Notes: generated by a model from the sequence alone, not told the origin. 64,000 nt of DNA from Lentzea atacamensis (GCF_003269295.1 NZ_QLTT01000006.1:310001-374000); one strand, 5' to 3'. Positions 8,394 through 17,336 are shown, counted from the stretch's first letter. A program made the numbers and translations.

Positions 8394-8992
8394 GCGAGTT
8401 CCCGGATGATGCGGCCCAGTTCCTGTTGCGCCGCTTCCGCTTGTTCGGCCGTCACTTCCTCACGTCCGAAGCGTGCTCGCTGGTAGAGGTTCCTGAGCAC
8501 GGTGGCGTCGACGCCGAGCTTCTCGGTGAACTCGGTCGGAGTCTGGTGCGGCTTGCGCGGTTCGGCCTCTTCGAGCGCGAGCCAGGCGGCGATCACGGCG
8601 TCGCGCGGCGGCCGTTGCGGATGGCTCGTGAACTCCTGCAACGCCTTCTCGACGCGCTGGATCACCGGCACCGACGTGCCGGCCCCGAAGTCCTCGACCT
8701 CCACGCCGCGCACGCCACGACGGCGGCGCCAGCGGGGCACCTCGATCGCGAGGATGATGCCGACCAGTCCGAACAGGACCAGCCCGGTGAGGACCAGCAG
8801 GTACACCGTGAACGGCACGACCACCACGTCCGGCAGCTCCTGCGGCAGCGGCACTTCCAGCGCCGGTGCGCGGTGCTCCCCCGGTGGCCGGTCATCGAGG
8901 CGGTTGACGAGCGTGACCGGCGACGAACCGCCGGCCGCGACGACGACGATCAGCAACGCCGCCACCGCCACCCCGGCCCGCAACCACTTCAT
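8390..8992 (-). CDS. DUF4129 membrane protein, first gene of MoxR operon
   Basis: 200 residues with an N-terminal signal-anchor ('AGVAVAALLIVVVAAGG'), a central membrane helix ('VYLLVLTGLVLFGLVGIILA') and a C-terminal DUF4129 domain ('DAVIAAWLALEEAE', 'HQTPTEFTEKLG', 'LRNLYQRARFGREEVT'). In many actinobacteria DUF4129 is fused or linked to a transglutaminase protein beside MoxR/DUF58; here no transglutaminase is seen. The domain probably sits in the cytoplasm and couples MoxR activity to the membrane (inference). Confidence 0.82.
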   Translation of the reverse strand: MKWLRAGVAVAALLIVVVAAGGSSPVTLVNRLDDRPPGEHRAPALEVPLPQELPDVVVVPFTVYLLVLTGLVLFGLVGIILAIEVPRWRRRRGVRGVEVEDFGAGTSVPVIQRVEKALQEFTSHPQRPPRDAVIAAWLALEEAEPRKPHQTPTEFTEKLGVDATVLRNLYQRARFGREEVTAEQAEAAQQELGRIIRELA

Positions 8993-9038
8993 GCGGATCA
9001 GCCTTACACGGTTCGGCCCGGTTGGAATGATCCTTTGG

Positions 9039-9692
9039 TCAACTTGAGGGTCTGGCGCTGTCCGCTGCCCGCCTCAGCACGTCCTGCAGCATCTCCTGGG
9101 TCAACCTCCCGGTAAACGTGTTGTGCGGCGACACGTGGTAGCACCCGAACACCCGCAGCCCCGCGATCTCCACCTCCACCCCGTGCCCGAACTTCGGCCG
9201 CTCCGGCCCCAGCAGCGGCAGGAACGCCTGCCAGCCGAACGCGCCCAGCACGACCACCGACCGCAGCGACTTCATCAGTCCGAGCTCCTCGCGCAGGAAC
9301 ACCGAGCACCGGTCCCGTTCCTCGGACGTCGGCTTGTTCGCGGGTGGCGCGCAGCGCACGGGTGAGGCCATCCGCACCCCGTAGAGCTCCATCCCGTCGT
9401 CGCGCGCCCAGGCGTCCGGCTGGGAGGCGAGCCCGACCTCGTACAGCGCGCGGTAGAGGAAGTCGCCGGACGGGTCGCCCGTGAACAGGCGTCCTGTCCG
9501 GTTCGCCCCATGTGCGGCCGGTGCGAGGCCCACGATCAGCAGTGAGGCGTCGATCGGCCCGAAGCCCGGGACCGGCTTGCCCCAGTAGGTCTGGTCGCGG
9601 AACGCGGCGCGTTTCACGGCGGCGACGGACTCGCGCCACGCGACCAGGCGCGGACACGCTCGGCAGGCGATTATTCGATCGTCGAGTTCCGT
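9039..9692 (-). CDS. Family 5-type uracil-DNA glycosylase with no standard start codon
   Basis: This DNA repair enzyme removes uracil from DNA. It has the family 4/5 N-terminal cysteines of the iron-sulphur cluster ('ACRACPRL'), the active site 'GLAPAAHGANRTGRLFTGD' and the C-terminal motif 'CYHVSPHNTFTGRLT'. No ATG, GTG, TTG or CTG lies in frame close before the cysteines. An AGGAG sequence sits seven bases before an in-frame ACG at 9692, giving 217 residues, so I place the start there; ACG initiation is rare and may be a mutated ATG. The in-frame GTG further in would remove the cluster cysteines. The next gene diverges only 12 bases away. Confidence 0.82.
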   Translation of the reverse strand, partial: TELDDRIIACRACPRLVAWRESVAAVKRAAFRDQTYWGKPVPGFGPIDASLLIVGLAPAAHGANRTGRLFTGDPSGDFLYRALYEVGLASQPDAWARDDGMELYGVRMASPVRCAPPANKPTSEERDRCSVFLREELGLMKSLRSVVVLGAFGWQAFLPLLGPERPKFGHGVEVEIAGLRVFGCYHVSPHNTFTGRLTQEMLQDVLRRAADSARPSS

Positions 9693-9704
9693 AGTGTTGC
9701 TCCT

Positions 9705-11162
9705 ATGTCCGAGGAGAAGACCGAAGAGAAGCCCGTGTCTCCTGCTGATGACCTGGTCACCACCCAGCACAGCATCACCGTCAAGGGCCGCGAGCTGAAC
9801 TACACCGCCACCGCCGGGCGTGTCGTGCTCAGGGAAGAAGTGCTCAAGGACGGTGTGTTCGAGGGCCACAAGCCCAAGGCAGAGGTGTTCCTCACCGCGT
9901 ACACGCTCGACGGCGCCGACCCGCTGAAGAGGCCGGTGACGTTCGCGTTCAACGGCGGGCCCGGATCCGCGAGCCTCTGGCTGCACATGGGGCTCCTCGG
10001 CCCCCGCCGCGTGCTGAGCGGCGACGTCGGCAACCTGACCGCGCCGCCGTACGGGATCACGGACAACGAGGAGTCGCTGCTCGGCGAGAGCGACCTCGTG
10101 TTCATCGACCCGGTGTCGACCGGGTACTCCCGTGCCGCGGAGGGCGAGAAGCCCGCCAGCTACCACGGCTACCAGCCCGACATCGACTCCATCGCCGAGA
10201 TCATCCGGCTGTGGACGTCGCGCAACGGCCGGTGGATGTCGCCGAAGTTCATCTGCGGCGAGTCGTACGGCACGCTGCGGGCGGCGGGCCTCGCCGAGCA
10301 CCTGCAGAAGAAGCACGGCATGTACCTCAACGGGCTCATGCTGATCTCCTCGGTGCTGGACTTCGCGACGCTGGAGTTCAACGAGGGCCACGACCTCGGC
10401 TACACGCTCTTCCTGCCCACGTACGCGGCCATCGCGCACTACCACGGCCTGCACGGCGAGCGGCCGTTGAAGGAGGTGCTCGCGGAGGCCGAGGAGTTCG
10501 CCGTCCGCGACTACCCCTACGCCCTCGCCCGCGGCAACCGTCTCTCGGACGTGGAGCGCACCGCGACGATCGAGAAGCTGGCGCGCCTGACCGGCCTGTC
10601 CGAGGACTACGTGGACGCGGTCGACCTGCGCATCGAACACATCCGGTTCTTCACCGAGCTGCTGCGCCGCGACCGCAAGACCGTCGGCCGCCTCGACGGC
10701 CGCTTCACCGGCTGGGACAAGGACTACGGCCGCGAGGAGATCTCCGCGGACCCGTCCATCGACGCGATCCTCGGCCCGTACTCGGCGACGCTGAACCACT
10801 ACCTGCACGCCGAGCTGGGCTACTCCAACGACCTGCCGTACGAGATCCTCTCGCGCGCCATCGAACAGTGGTCGTACAAGGAGTTCGAGGGCCGCCACGT
10901 CACGACCGCGGGCAAGCTCTCGGCCGCGATGCGCGCCAACCCGCACCTGAAGGTCCACGTCGCGTTCGGCTGGTACGACGGCGCCACCCCGTACTTCGCG
11001 GCCGAGCACCTTCTCGCGCACCTGCAGATCCCGAAGGAGCTCACCGCGAACATCGAGTCGGCCTACTACCCGGCCGGTCACATGATGTACGTGCACGAGC
11101 CCTCGCGGATCCAGCAGTCCGAGGACCTCGCTGCCTTCGTGCGGAACTCGTCCAACACGTGA
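9705..11162 (+). CDS. Peptidase S10 (serine carboxypeptidase-like) protein
   Basis: 485 residues with an alpha/beta-hydrolase fold of the S10 family. Visible elements are the oxyanion-hole segment 'AFNGGPGSASLWLHMG' (about residue 85), the nucleophile 'FICGESYGTLRAAG' (Ser near 188), and the C-terminal Asp in 'GWYDGATPYFAAEH' and His in 'YPAGHMMYVHEPSR'. There is no signal peptide, so it is probably cytosolic and removes C-terminal residues from peptides. The ribosome site is poor; the upstream bases overlap the leader of the divergent glycosylase gene. A long palindrome follows the stop. Confidence 0.88.
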   Translation: MSEEKTEEKPVSPADDLVTTQHSITVKGRELNYTATAGRVVLREEVLKDGVFEGHKPKAEVFLTAYTLDGADPLKRPVTFAFNGGPGSASLWLHMGLLGPRRVLSGDVGNLTAPPYGITDNEESLLGESDLVFIDPVSTGYSRAAEGEKPASYHGYQPDIDSIAEIIRLWTSRNGRWMSPKFICGESYGTLRAAGLAEHLQKKHGMYLNGLMLISSVLDFATLEFNEGHDLGYTLFLPTYAAIAHYHGLHGERPLKEVLAEAEEFAVRDYPYALARGNRLSDVERTATIEKLARLTGLSEDYVDAVDLRIEHIRFFTELLRRDRKTVGRLDGRFTGWDKDYGREEISADPSIDAILGPYSATLNHYLHAELGYSNDLPYEILSRAIEQWSYKEFEGRHVTTAGKLSAAMRANPHLKVHVAFGWYDGATPYFAAEHLLAHLQIPKELTANIESAYYPAGHMMYVHEPSRIQQSEDLAAFVRNSSNT

Positions 11163-11177
11163 TCCTCACTCCACCGA

Positions 11178-11238
11178 GTGCTGGATGGGGGGAGCTTTCA
11201 TAAACCTCAGGTTCATGAAAGCTCCCCCCATCCAGCAC
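11178..11238. repeat. 61-bp near-perfect palindrome, copy 1
   Basis: Perfect 24-bp arms (GTGCTGGATGGGGGGAGC-TTTCAT and its complement) surround a centre AAACCTCAGGTTC that is itself almost palindromic. It follows the S10-like peptidase gene and shares its inner core (GGGGAGC-TTCAT-AAAC-TCAGGTT) with the palindrome at 12258. It can act as a strong terminator, and may belong to a dispersed palindromic family. Confidence 0.85.
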
Positions 11239-11277
11239 GCATCCGGAATTGTCAGGGGTGACGGGCACCATGTCCTC

Positions 11278-12243
11278 ATGGATCGGGGAGCGTGGGATCG
11301 CGTCGAGAGCGAGCTGTGGAAGCACAGCCGCTTCGGCGTGATCAGAGCATCCGTCCTCGAGACCCTCGGAATCAGCCAGACAACGACGTATCGACAGTGC
11401 CAGCCGGGCGGGCGGTGGCGTCATCTCCTACCTGGCGTGGTGATGTTGGCCAGGTCACTGCCGACAACACGCCAACGCATCGAAGCGGCGCTCACGTTTG
11501 CGAAGCATCAAGCTGTCGTCACCGGATTCCAGGCTGCACGTCTGTACGGCCTTCGAACTGGCCCGGATCCCCAGTTCGTACACCTGCTCATCCCACACGA
11601 GAGCCGCGTGCTCAGCTCCGGCTTCACGGTCCTGGAACGCACCCGGTTCTTTCCTGTGGCGATGTATCGGGACGGCGTGCCGCTAGCTCCGCCGCCACGA
11701 GCGGTCTTGGACGGCGTTCGTCGAATCCGGGATCTCGATGCCGTTCGAGCCCTCCTGATCGAAGCGGTACAAAGCGGACAGACCGATGTAGACCAGCTTC
11801 GGGGCGAACTGGACACCGGAACGAAGCGAGGCACCGCATTGCCGCGACGTGTACTGGGTGAAATCGACCTGGGCGTGCGATCAGTCGCCGAGGCCGACGC
11901 GTTGGAGATCTGGCACCGAGCAGGTTTGCCCACTCCACATCGGAATGTGGTCATCGTGGATGAGAACGGCAACTACGTAGGTATGCCGGACACATGGTGC
12001 GACGAAGTCGGACTCGCTTGGGAGCTCGACAGCAGCGAGTTCCACTACAGCAAGGACGCTTACGCGAGGACCCTGGAGCGTAACTCCAGGTATGCCGCGG
12101 TCGGCATCAGCGTTGTGCAGACGCTGCCATCGCGCCTTCGCAAGAAGCCTGATGCCGTGGTCGCGGAACTGCGTGCGGCCTACGCCGCCGCGCAGGCACG
12201 GACGCGACCACCCGTCTGCATTCGGAAGGCGGGGTCGACGTGA
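11278..12243 (+). CDS. AbiEi-like antitoxin protein with nuclease-like tail
   Basis: 321 residues. The N-terminal 50 form a winged-helix AbiEi-type domain ('GVIRASVLETLGISQTTTYR', 'RWRHLLPGVVMLA'), followed by the AbiEi middle part ('VVTGFQAARLYGLRT'). The C-terminus ('VGLAWELDSSEFHYSKDAYA', 'RYAAVGISVVQ') resembles DUF559/Vsr-type endonuclease folds, with the Glu and Asp positions partly kept. AbiEi proteins repress and neutralise AbiEii nucleotidyltransferase toxins, yet no toxin gene is adjacent. ATG 11278 lies 39 bases after one palindrome and the gene ends 14 bases before another, so it sits alone in a flanked unit. Many actinomycete copies are orphan and of unknown function. Confidence 0.75.
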   Translation: MDRGAWDRVESELWKHSRFGVIRASVLETLGISQTTTYRQCQPGGRWRHLLPGVVMLARSLPTTRQRIEAALTFAKHQAVVTGFQAARLYGLRTGPDPQFVHLLIPHESRVLSSGFTVLERTRFFPVAMYRDGVPLAPPPRAVLDGVRRIRDLDAVRALLIEAVQSGQTDVDQLRGELDTGTKRGTALPRRVLGEIDLGVRSVAEADALEIWHRAGLPTPHRNVVIVDENGNYVGMPDTWCDEVGLAWELDSSEFHYSKDAYARTLERNSRYAAVGISVVQTLPSRLRKKPDAVVAELRAAYAAAQARTRPPVCIRKAGST

Positions 12244-12257
12244 CAGGCCTCGTGCCC

Positions 12258-12312
12258 GTTGATGAGGGGAGCGTTCATAAACGTCAGGTTTATGAACGCT
12301 CCCCTCATCAAC
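12258..12312. repeat. 55-bp palindrome, copy 2
   Basis: Perfect 25-bp arms (GTTGATGAGGGGAGCGTTCA-TAAAC and complement) around GTCAG. The inner core matches the palindrome at 11178 while the outer arm bases differ, yet each arm still pairs fully, which implies compensating change. It lies between the AbiEi-like gene and the next GNAT gene, with the GNAT ribosome site just after it. Confidence 0.85.
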
Positions 12313-12331
12313 CTCATCTTGGGAGCAACAC

Positions 12332-12775
12332 GTGATCAAGCGGATTGATCTGAGTGACGACGCGGTGCTGGACGAGGTCTTCACCGTGCAACGGCTCGGG
12401 TACGCGGTTGAGGCCGAGATCATCGGTTTCGACCGCATTCCCGGCCTGCTGGAGTCGCGCGACGACCTCAGGGCGACACAGCACGAGTTCCTCGGCTACT
12501 ACGACGAGGAAGGCCTCGCGGGCGCCATCGCGTTCGTGCGCACGGAGTCCGAACTGGACATCTGCCGGATGTTCGTGCACCCGCGGGCGCATCGGCGCGG
12601 CATCGCGTCGCAGCTGATCGACGCGGCGGGGCCGGCGGAACGCACGATCGTCAGCACCGGCACGAAGAACGAGCCCGCGCTGCGGCTCTACCGCAAGCAC
12701 GGATTCGTCGAGATCGGCACGCGCGAGGTCGCCCCCGGTGTGTCGATCACCGAGCTGGTCAGGGAAAACCACTGA
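12332..12775 (+). CDS. GNAT N-acetyltransferase
   Basis: 147 residues of the GNAT fold, which moves an acetyl group from acetyl-CoA to an amine. The acetyl-CoA loop is 'VHPRAHRRGIASQLIDAA' and the C-terminal 'NEPALRLYRKHGFVEIGTRE' is the usual beta-5/alpha-4 region. The start is GTG 12332 with GGGAG seven bases before. Its stop overlaps the start of the next gene, so the two are coupled. The substrate is not evident. Confidence 0.88.
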   Translation: MIKRIDLSDDAVLDEVFTVQRLGYAVEAEIIGFDRIPGLLESRDDLRATQHEFLGYYDEEGLAGAIAFVRTESELDICRMFVHPRAHRRGIASQLIDAAGPAERTIVSTGTKNEPALRLYRKHGFVEIGTREVAPGVSITELVRENH

Positions 12776-13311
12776 TCATCTTCCTGAACGGGACGTCCAG
12801 TTCGGGGAAGTCGAGCATCGCCGAGCAGCTGCTGCAGGTGCTGGACACCCCGTACTTCCACCTGAGCGTCGACGCCTTCGGTGCGCTGCGGGCGGTGGAG
12901 CGGACGCTGGAACTCGACGGTCCGGAGCTGGCCGAGGTCCTGCGCCGCACGCGGGCGGGGTTCCACCGCGCGGTGGCCGGGATGGCCCGGGCGGGCAACG
13001 ACGTGGTGGTCGACCACGTGCTGAGCGAGCCGTGGCGCCTGCAGGACTGCCTGGAGGTGATGGAGGGCCTCGACGTCGTCTTCGTGGGCGTTCATTGCCC
13101 TCCAGACGAGCTGGAGAGGCGCGAGCGGGCCAGGGGTGACCGGACGCCGGGGCAGGCCGCCGCTCAGCTCCCTCACGTCCACCAGCACGGCCTCTACGAC
13201 TTCGAGTGCGACACCAGCACCAGCAGCCCGCGCGAGTGCGCGCTCGCGATCAAGGAGTTCCTGGGGCGGGCGCCGGCTCGGCGGGCGTTCGACGAGCTGC
13301 GTCGTCGCTGA
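12772..13311 (+). CDS. Chloramphenicol phosphotransferase-like kinase
   Basis: 179 residues related to the CPT family, P-loop kinases that phosphorylate chloramphenicol or other small molecules. The P-loop is 'LNGTSSSGKSS' (residue 5 onward) and the catalytic aspartate is in 'HLSVDAFGAL', with 'VVVDHVL' and 'VGVHCPPDELERRERARGDR' as the later motifs. No ATG, GTG or TTG precedes the P-loop in frame. CTG 12772 overlaps the GNAT stop (CTGA) and has AGGGA six bases before it, so CTG is the likely start. The next in-frame ATG (12838) would delete the P-loop. Resistance or metabolic kinase cannot be told apart here. Confidence 0.82.
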   Translation: MIIFLNGTSSSGKSSIAEQLLQVLDTPYFHLSVDAFGALRAVERTLELDGPELAEVLRRTRAGFHRAVAGMARAGNDVVVDHVLSEPWRLQDCLEVMEGLDVVFVGVHCPPDELERRERARGDRTPGQAAAQLPHVHQHGLYDFECDTSTSSPRECALAIKEFLGRAPARRAFDELRRR

Positions 13312-13410
13312 CCTCGCTGGCCGGGCGCCGGGCAATGCCTGCTCCCCAGGTAGATCGTCGACGCCGGAACCAAGCTAGCACCGACTCGCTCACCGCGGCC
13401 GCGAACGGAA

Positions 13411-13440
13411 GAGGGGCCGTACCCGCGGGCACGACCCCTC
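13411..13440. terminator. Hairpin between convergent genes
   Basis: GAGGGG-CGT-CC...GG-ACG-CCCCTC forms an almost continuous stem with a CCCGCGGG centre and two mismatches, between the end of the kinase gene and the end of oppF. It probably ends transcription from both sides. Confidence 0.6.
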
Positions 13441-13455
13441 CAGACCACGAACTTC

Positions 13456-14460
13456 TCAGACGACCGCGCGCTCTTCGGCGAAGTGGCACGCGGCGGGGTG
13501 GCCCCCGTTGCGCGGCACCAGCTCCGGCACCTCGGTCGCGCAGATGTCCTGCGCCTTCCAGCACCGCGTGCGGAACCGGCAGCCCGACGGCGGGTCGATC
13601 GGCGAAGGCACGTCACCCGTCAGGCGGATGACGTCGCGCCGGCCGCGCTGGGTCGGGTCCGGCACCGGCACGGCGGACAGCAGGGCCTGCGTGTACGGAT
13701 GCATCGGCCGCTCGTAGATGTCGTCCTCGGTGCCGATCTCCACGATCTTGCCGAGGTACATCACCGCGACGCGGTCGGACAGGTGGCGCACCACCGACAG
13801 GTCGTGGGCGATGAAGACGTACGACAGGCCCATCTCGCTCTGCAGGTCACCCAGCAGGTTCATCACCTGGGCCTGGATCGACACGTCCAGAGCGGACACC
13901 GGCTCGTCGCACACGATCACCTTGGGCTTCAGCGCGAGCGCACGGGCGATGCCGATGCGCTGGCGCTGACCGCCGGAGAACTGGTGCGGGTACCGGTTGA
14001 TGTGCTCCGGGTTGAGGCCGACGATCTCCAGCAGCTCCTGGACCTTGCGCCGCCGGTCGCCCTTCGGCGCGACCTCCGTGTGGATCTCGTACGGCTCACC
14101 GACGATGTCGCCGACCGTCATGCGCGGGTTCAGCGACGTGTACGGGTCCTGCAGCACGATCTGGATGTCGCGGCGCAGCTTGCGCAGCTCCGCGCCCTTC
14201 ATCGCGAACATGTCGCGACCCTCGAAGCGGGCCATGCCGGACGTCGGCGGCTCCAGGCGCATCAGCACCTGGGCCAGGGTGGACTTGCCGCAGCCGGACT
14301 CACCCACGACGCCGAGGGTCTCGCCCTTGTTCAGCGCGAACGAGACGCCGTCGACGGCCTTGACGTGGCCCACGGTGCGCTTGAACAGCACGCCGACCCG
14401 GACCGGGAAGTGCTTGACGAGGTTCTCGACCTCGAGGATTGGCTCAGCCACGAGCGACAA
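13456..14460 (-). CDS. Oligopeptide ABC importer ATPase, OppF/DppF type
   Basis: 334 residues. Walker A '[12 protein letters not shown]' (about 55), signature '[18 protein letters not shown]' and Walker B '[17 protein letters not shown]' are intact, as is the C-terminal oligopeptide-transporter domain with its Cys pattern ('[20 protein letters not shown]'), which in relatives binds an iron-sulphur cluster. It pairs with the OppD-type ATPase; their genes overlap by 17 bases. It supplies energy for uptake of peptides or similar ligands and is last in the operon. Confidence 0.93.
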   Translation of the reverse strand: MSLVAEPILEVENLVKHFPVRVGVLFKRTVGHVKAVDGVSFALNKGETLGVVGESGCGKSTLAQVLMRLEPPTSGMARFEGRDMFAMKGAELRKLRRDIQIVLQDPYTSLNPRMTVGDIVGEPYEIHTEVAPKGDRRRKVQELLEIVGLNPEHINRYPHQFSGGQRQRIGIARALALKPKVIVCDEPVSALDVSIQAQVMNLLGDLQSEMGLSYVFIAHDLSVVRHLSDRVAVMYLGKIVEIGTEDDIYERPMHPYTQALLSAVPVPDPTQRGRRDVIRLTGDVPSPIDPPSGCRFRTRCWKAQDICATEVPELVPRNGGHPAACHFAEERAVV

Positions 14461-15430
14461 CCTCCTCCGCGATGTGGCACCGGCTGGTGCGTCCCATACC
14501 GAGGTTGTGCACGGCGGGCACCTCGGTGACGCACCTGTCGAACGCGCGCGGGCAGCGCGGGTTGAACGGGCAGCCGGGTGGGATGTTGGTCAGCGACGGC
14601 GGCAGACCCTTGATCGTCTTGAGCTCCTGGCCCTTCAGGTCCAGGCGCGGCAGCGATTCCAGCAGCGACTCGGTGTACGGGTGGCCCGGCGCGCGGAACA
14701 GCTCGTACACGTCGGCGTGCTCGACGATGCGGCCCGCGTACATGACCGAGATCCGGTCCGCGACGTCGGCGACGACGCCGAGGTCGTGGGTGATCAGGAT
14801 CATGCCCATGTCGCGTTCTTTCTGGATCTCCGCCAGCAGGTCCATGATCTGGGCCTGCACGGTGACGTCCAGCGCGGTCGTGGGCTCGTCCGCGATCAGC
14901 AGCTCCGGGTCGAGCGCCAGCGACATAGCGATCATCGCGCGCTGCCGCATACCGCCGGAGAACTGGTGCGGGTAGTCGGCGACGCGGCCCTTGGCGTTCG
15001 GGATCTTCACCTGGTCCAGGAGCTCGATCGCGCGCTTGCGAGCGTCCGCTTTGGACATCCCGCGGCGGACCTTCAGCTGCTCCTCGATCTGGAACCCGAC
15101 GGTGAACACGGGGTTCAGGGCGGACAGGGCGTCCTGGAAGATCATGGCGATGCCCTCGCCACGGACCTCACGCCGCTCGTCCGCCGACTTGGTCAGCAGG
15201 TCCTCACCGCGGAACTTGATCGTGCCCTTGGTGATGAACGCCGGCGGCATGTCCAGGATGCCCATGATCGTCTGTGCGGTCACGGACTTGCCTGAGCCGG
15301 ATTCACCCAGCACCGCAAGGGTTTCGCCCGCCGAGACGTGGTACGAAACGCCGTTGAGCACCTTGGCGACACCGTCGCGGGTGCGGAATTCCACGTGGAG
15401 ATCCTCGACCTCCAGCAATGGCTGAGTCAC
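14444..15430 (-). CDS. Oligopeptide ABC importer ATPase, OppD/DppD type
   Basis: 328 residues with Walker A '[12 protein letters not shown]', signature '[18 protein letters not shown]', Walker B '[16 protein letters not shown]' and H-loop '[12 protein letters not shown]'. The oligopeptide-family tail contains '[20 protein letters not shown]'. It forms the ATPase heterodimer with the product of the next gene. It lies ten bases after the OppC stop, within one operon. Confidence 0.93.
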   Translation of the reverse strand: MTQPLLEVEDLHVEFRTRDGVAKVLNGVSYHVSAGETLAVLGESGSGKSVTAQTIMGILDMPPAFITKGTIKFRGEDLLTKSADERREVRGEGIAMIFQDALSALNPVFTVGFQIEEQLKVRRGMSKADARKRAIELLDQVKIPNAKGRVADYPHQFSGGMRQRAMIAMSLALDPELLIADEPTTALDVTVQAQIMDLLAEIQKERDMGMILITHDLGVVADVADRISVMYAGRIVEHADVYELFRAPGHPYTESLLESLPRLDLKGQELKTIKGLPPSLTNIPPGCPFNPRCPRAFDRCVTEVPAVHNLGMGRTSRCHIAEEVVARG

Positions 15431-15439
15431 GAGATCTCC

Positions 15440-16414
15440 CTATCGGGACTTGGGGTCGAGTGCGTCACGCACGGCGTCGCCGAGCATGACGAAGGCCAGC
15501 ACGGTGATCGTGACGAAGCCCGCGGGGAACAGCAGCATGTGCGGTGCCGACTGGAAGTAGTCGCGGGACTCCGAGATCATCACGCCCCACGACACGACCG
15601 GCGGTCGCAGGCCGATGCCGAGGAACGCCAGCGTCGCCTCCGCACCGATGAACGCGCCGAGAGCGATCGTCGCGTACACCATCACCGGCGCGATCGTGTT
15701 GGGCAGCAGGTGCCGGAACACGATCCGCAGCGGCGACGCGCCGAGGCCACGCGCGGCCTTGACGTAGTCCTGCTGCTTCGCGACCAGCGTCGCGGAACGC
15801 ATGATGCGCATCGCCACCGGCCACGACAGCACCGCGATCGAGAGCACCACCTGCGTGACGATCCGCACCACGCCGGGGTTCTCCGAAGGTGCGTTCAGCG
15901 TGGTCAGGATGACGATCGCGCCGAGCACGAACGGGATGCCGGCGAAGATGTCGGCGAACCGGGACAACAGGCTGTCGAGCCACGTCTTCGCGTAACCCGC
16001 GATGATGCCGACGACCGAGCCGATCAGCACGGTCAGCACGGTGGCGAAGATGCCCACCAGCAGCGATGCGCGGGCGCCGTGCATCGCACGGGCGTAGACG
16101 TCGTAGCCCTGCAGGTCGTAACCGAACCACGCGTCGCCAGAAGGCGCCTGAAGGGACTTGTCGAGGTCGGCGTGGCGCGGGTCGACCGACGTGAAGAGCG
16201 TCGGCCAGATCGCCATCAGCACGATGACCGCGATGATCACCAGCGACACGATGAACGTGGGCTTGCGACGCAGCTCGCCCCACGCGTCGCTCCAGAGCGA
16301 ACGCGGCTTGCGCTGTTTCTGCGACGAGTCGTCGACATGGCTGAGCTGGTCGACACCGGCCGCCGCGGACGCCTCGAGTCCGGTGCCGCCGGACACGGAT
16401 CCTGGGTCACTCAT
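15440..16414 (-). CDS. Oligopeptide ABC importer permease, OppC type
   Basis: 324 residues. A cytoplasmic N-terminus is followed by the OppC-N helix ('FIVSLVIIAVIVLMAIWPTL') and the binding-protein-dependent permease domain with five more helices and the EAA-type loop ('YVKAARGLGASPLRIVFRHL'). The start overlaps the OppB stop by eight bases. With OppB it forms the channel. Confidence 0.92.
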   Translation of the reverse strand: MSDPGSVSGGTGLEASAAAGVDQLSHVDDSSQKQRKPRSLWSDAWGELRRKPTFIVSLVIIAVIVLMAIWPTLFTSVDPRHADLDKSLQAPSGDAWFGYDLQGYDVYARAMHGARASLLVGIFATVLTVLIGSVVGIIAGYAKTWLDSLLSRFADIFAGIPFVLGAIVILTTLNAPSENPGVVRIVTQVVLSIAVLSWPVAMRIMRSATLVAKQQDYVKAARGLGASPLRIVFRHLLPNTIAPVMVYATIALGAFIGAEATLAFLGIGLRPPVVSWGVMISESRDYFQSAPHMLLFPAGFVTITVLAFVMLGDAVRDALDPKSR

Positions 16415-17336
16415 AGCGAATCCTCGGGTCGAGAACGGCGTACAGGAGGTCGACGAGCAGGCTCGCCAGCAGGTAGACCAGCACCAGCAGGGTCACGATG
16501 CCCGTGACCATGACGCCTTCCTTCTCCTGGATACCGCGGAAGATCAGGCCACCGATGCCGTTGATGTTGAAGACGCCCTCGGTGACGATCGCGCCACCCA
16601 TGAGGCTACCCAGGTCGGTGCCGAGGAACGTGATCACCGGGATCAGCGAGTTGCGCAGCAGGTGGATGCCGACGACGCGGGTCTGCGGCTGGCCCTTCGC
16701 GATCGCCGTGCGCACGTAGTCGGAGCGCCGGTTCTCGACGATGCTCGAGCGGGTCAACCTGGCCACGTAGGCCATCGAAAGGCTGCCGAGCACGAAGCCG
16801 GGCAGGATCAGCTCACCGACCGTCGGATCGGAGCTGACCGAGGTGTCCATGATGTCGAAACCCTGCGGGCCGAGGTAGAGCCGCAGCACGAAACCCGTGA
16901 CGAACACCGGCAGCGAGATCAGGAACAGGGTCGAGACCAGGACCAGGTTGTCCAGGAAGCCCTGCTTGCGCAGACCGGTGAGGATGCCGGCGGTGATGCC
17001 GATGATCGCCTCGATGATCAACGCGATGATGCCCATCTTGAGCGTGATCGGCCACGAGGTGGCGATCTGCTCACCGACGGACACGCCGTTGAAGGTGGTG
17101 CCGAAGTCACCGACGATCAGGTTGCCGAGGTACTTGAAGTACTGGATCAGCAACGGGTCGTTGAGGTTGAGCTTCTGGCTCATCTCGGCGATGTAGGCCG
17201 GGTCGCACGGCCGCTGGCCGCACTTGCCCGAGAACGGGTCCTGGGGGATCGCCCAGACCAGGGCGTAGATCAGGAAGGTGGTCCCGAGGAAGACCGGTAT
17301 CAGCTGCAGCAGACGGCGCAGCACATAGCGACCCAT
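16407..17336 (-). CDS. Oligopeptide ABC importer permease, OppB type
   Basis: 309 residues with the OppB N-terminal helix ('LLQLIPVFLGTTFLIYALVW') and an EAA loop near 'YVRTAIAKGQPQTRVVGIHL'. Six membrane segments are apparent. It begins 121 bases after the solute-binding gene, across a hairpin, and overlaps oppC. Confidence 0.92.
   Translation of the reverse strand: MGRYVLRRLLQLIPVFLGTTFLIYALVWAIPQDPFSGKCGQRPCDPAYIAEMSQKLNLNDPLLIQYFKYLGNLIVGDFGTTFNGVSVGEQIATSWPITLKMGIIALIIEAIIGITAGILTGLRKQGFLDNLVLVSTLFLISLPVFVTGFVLRLYLGPQGFDIMDTSVSSDPTVGELILPGFVLGSLSMAYVARLTRSSIVENRRSDYVRTAIAKGQPQTRVVGIHLLRNSLIPVITFLGTDLGSLMGGAIVTEGVFNINGIGGLIFRGIQEKEGVMVTGIVTLLVLVYLLASLLVDLLYAVLDPRIRYE

Noticed and set aside
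9708-11096. Long minus-strand open frame joined to the glycosylase frame
   Set aside because: It lies antisense to the S10-like peptidase, is rich in Arg/Val/Gln shadow composition and has no domain; only the part below 9692 is the glycosylase.
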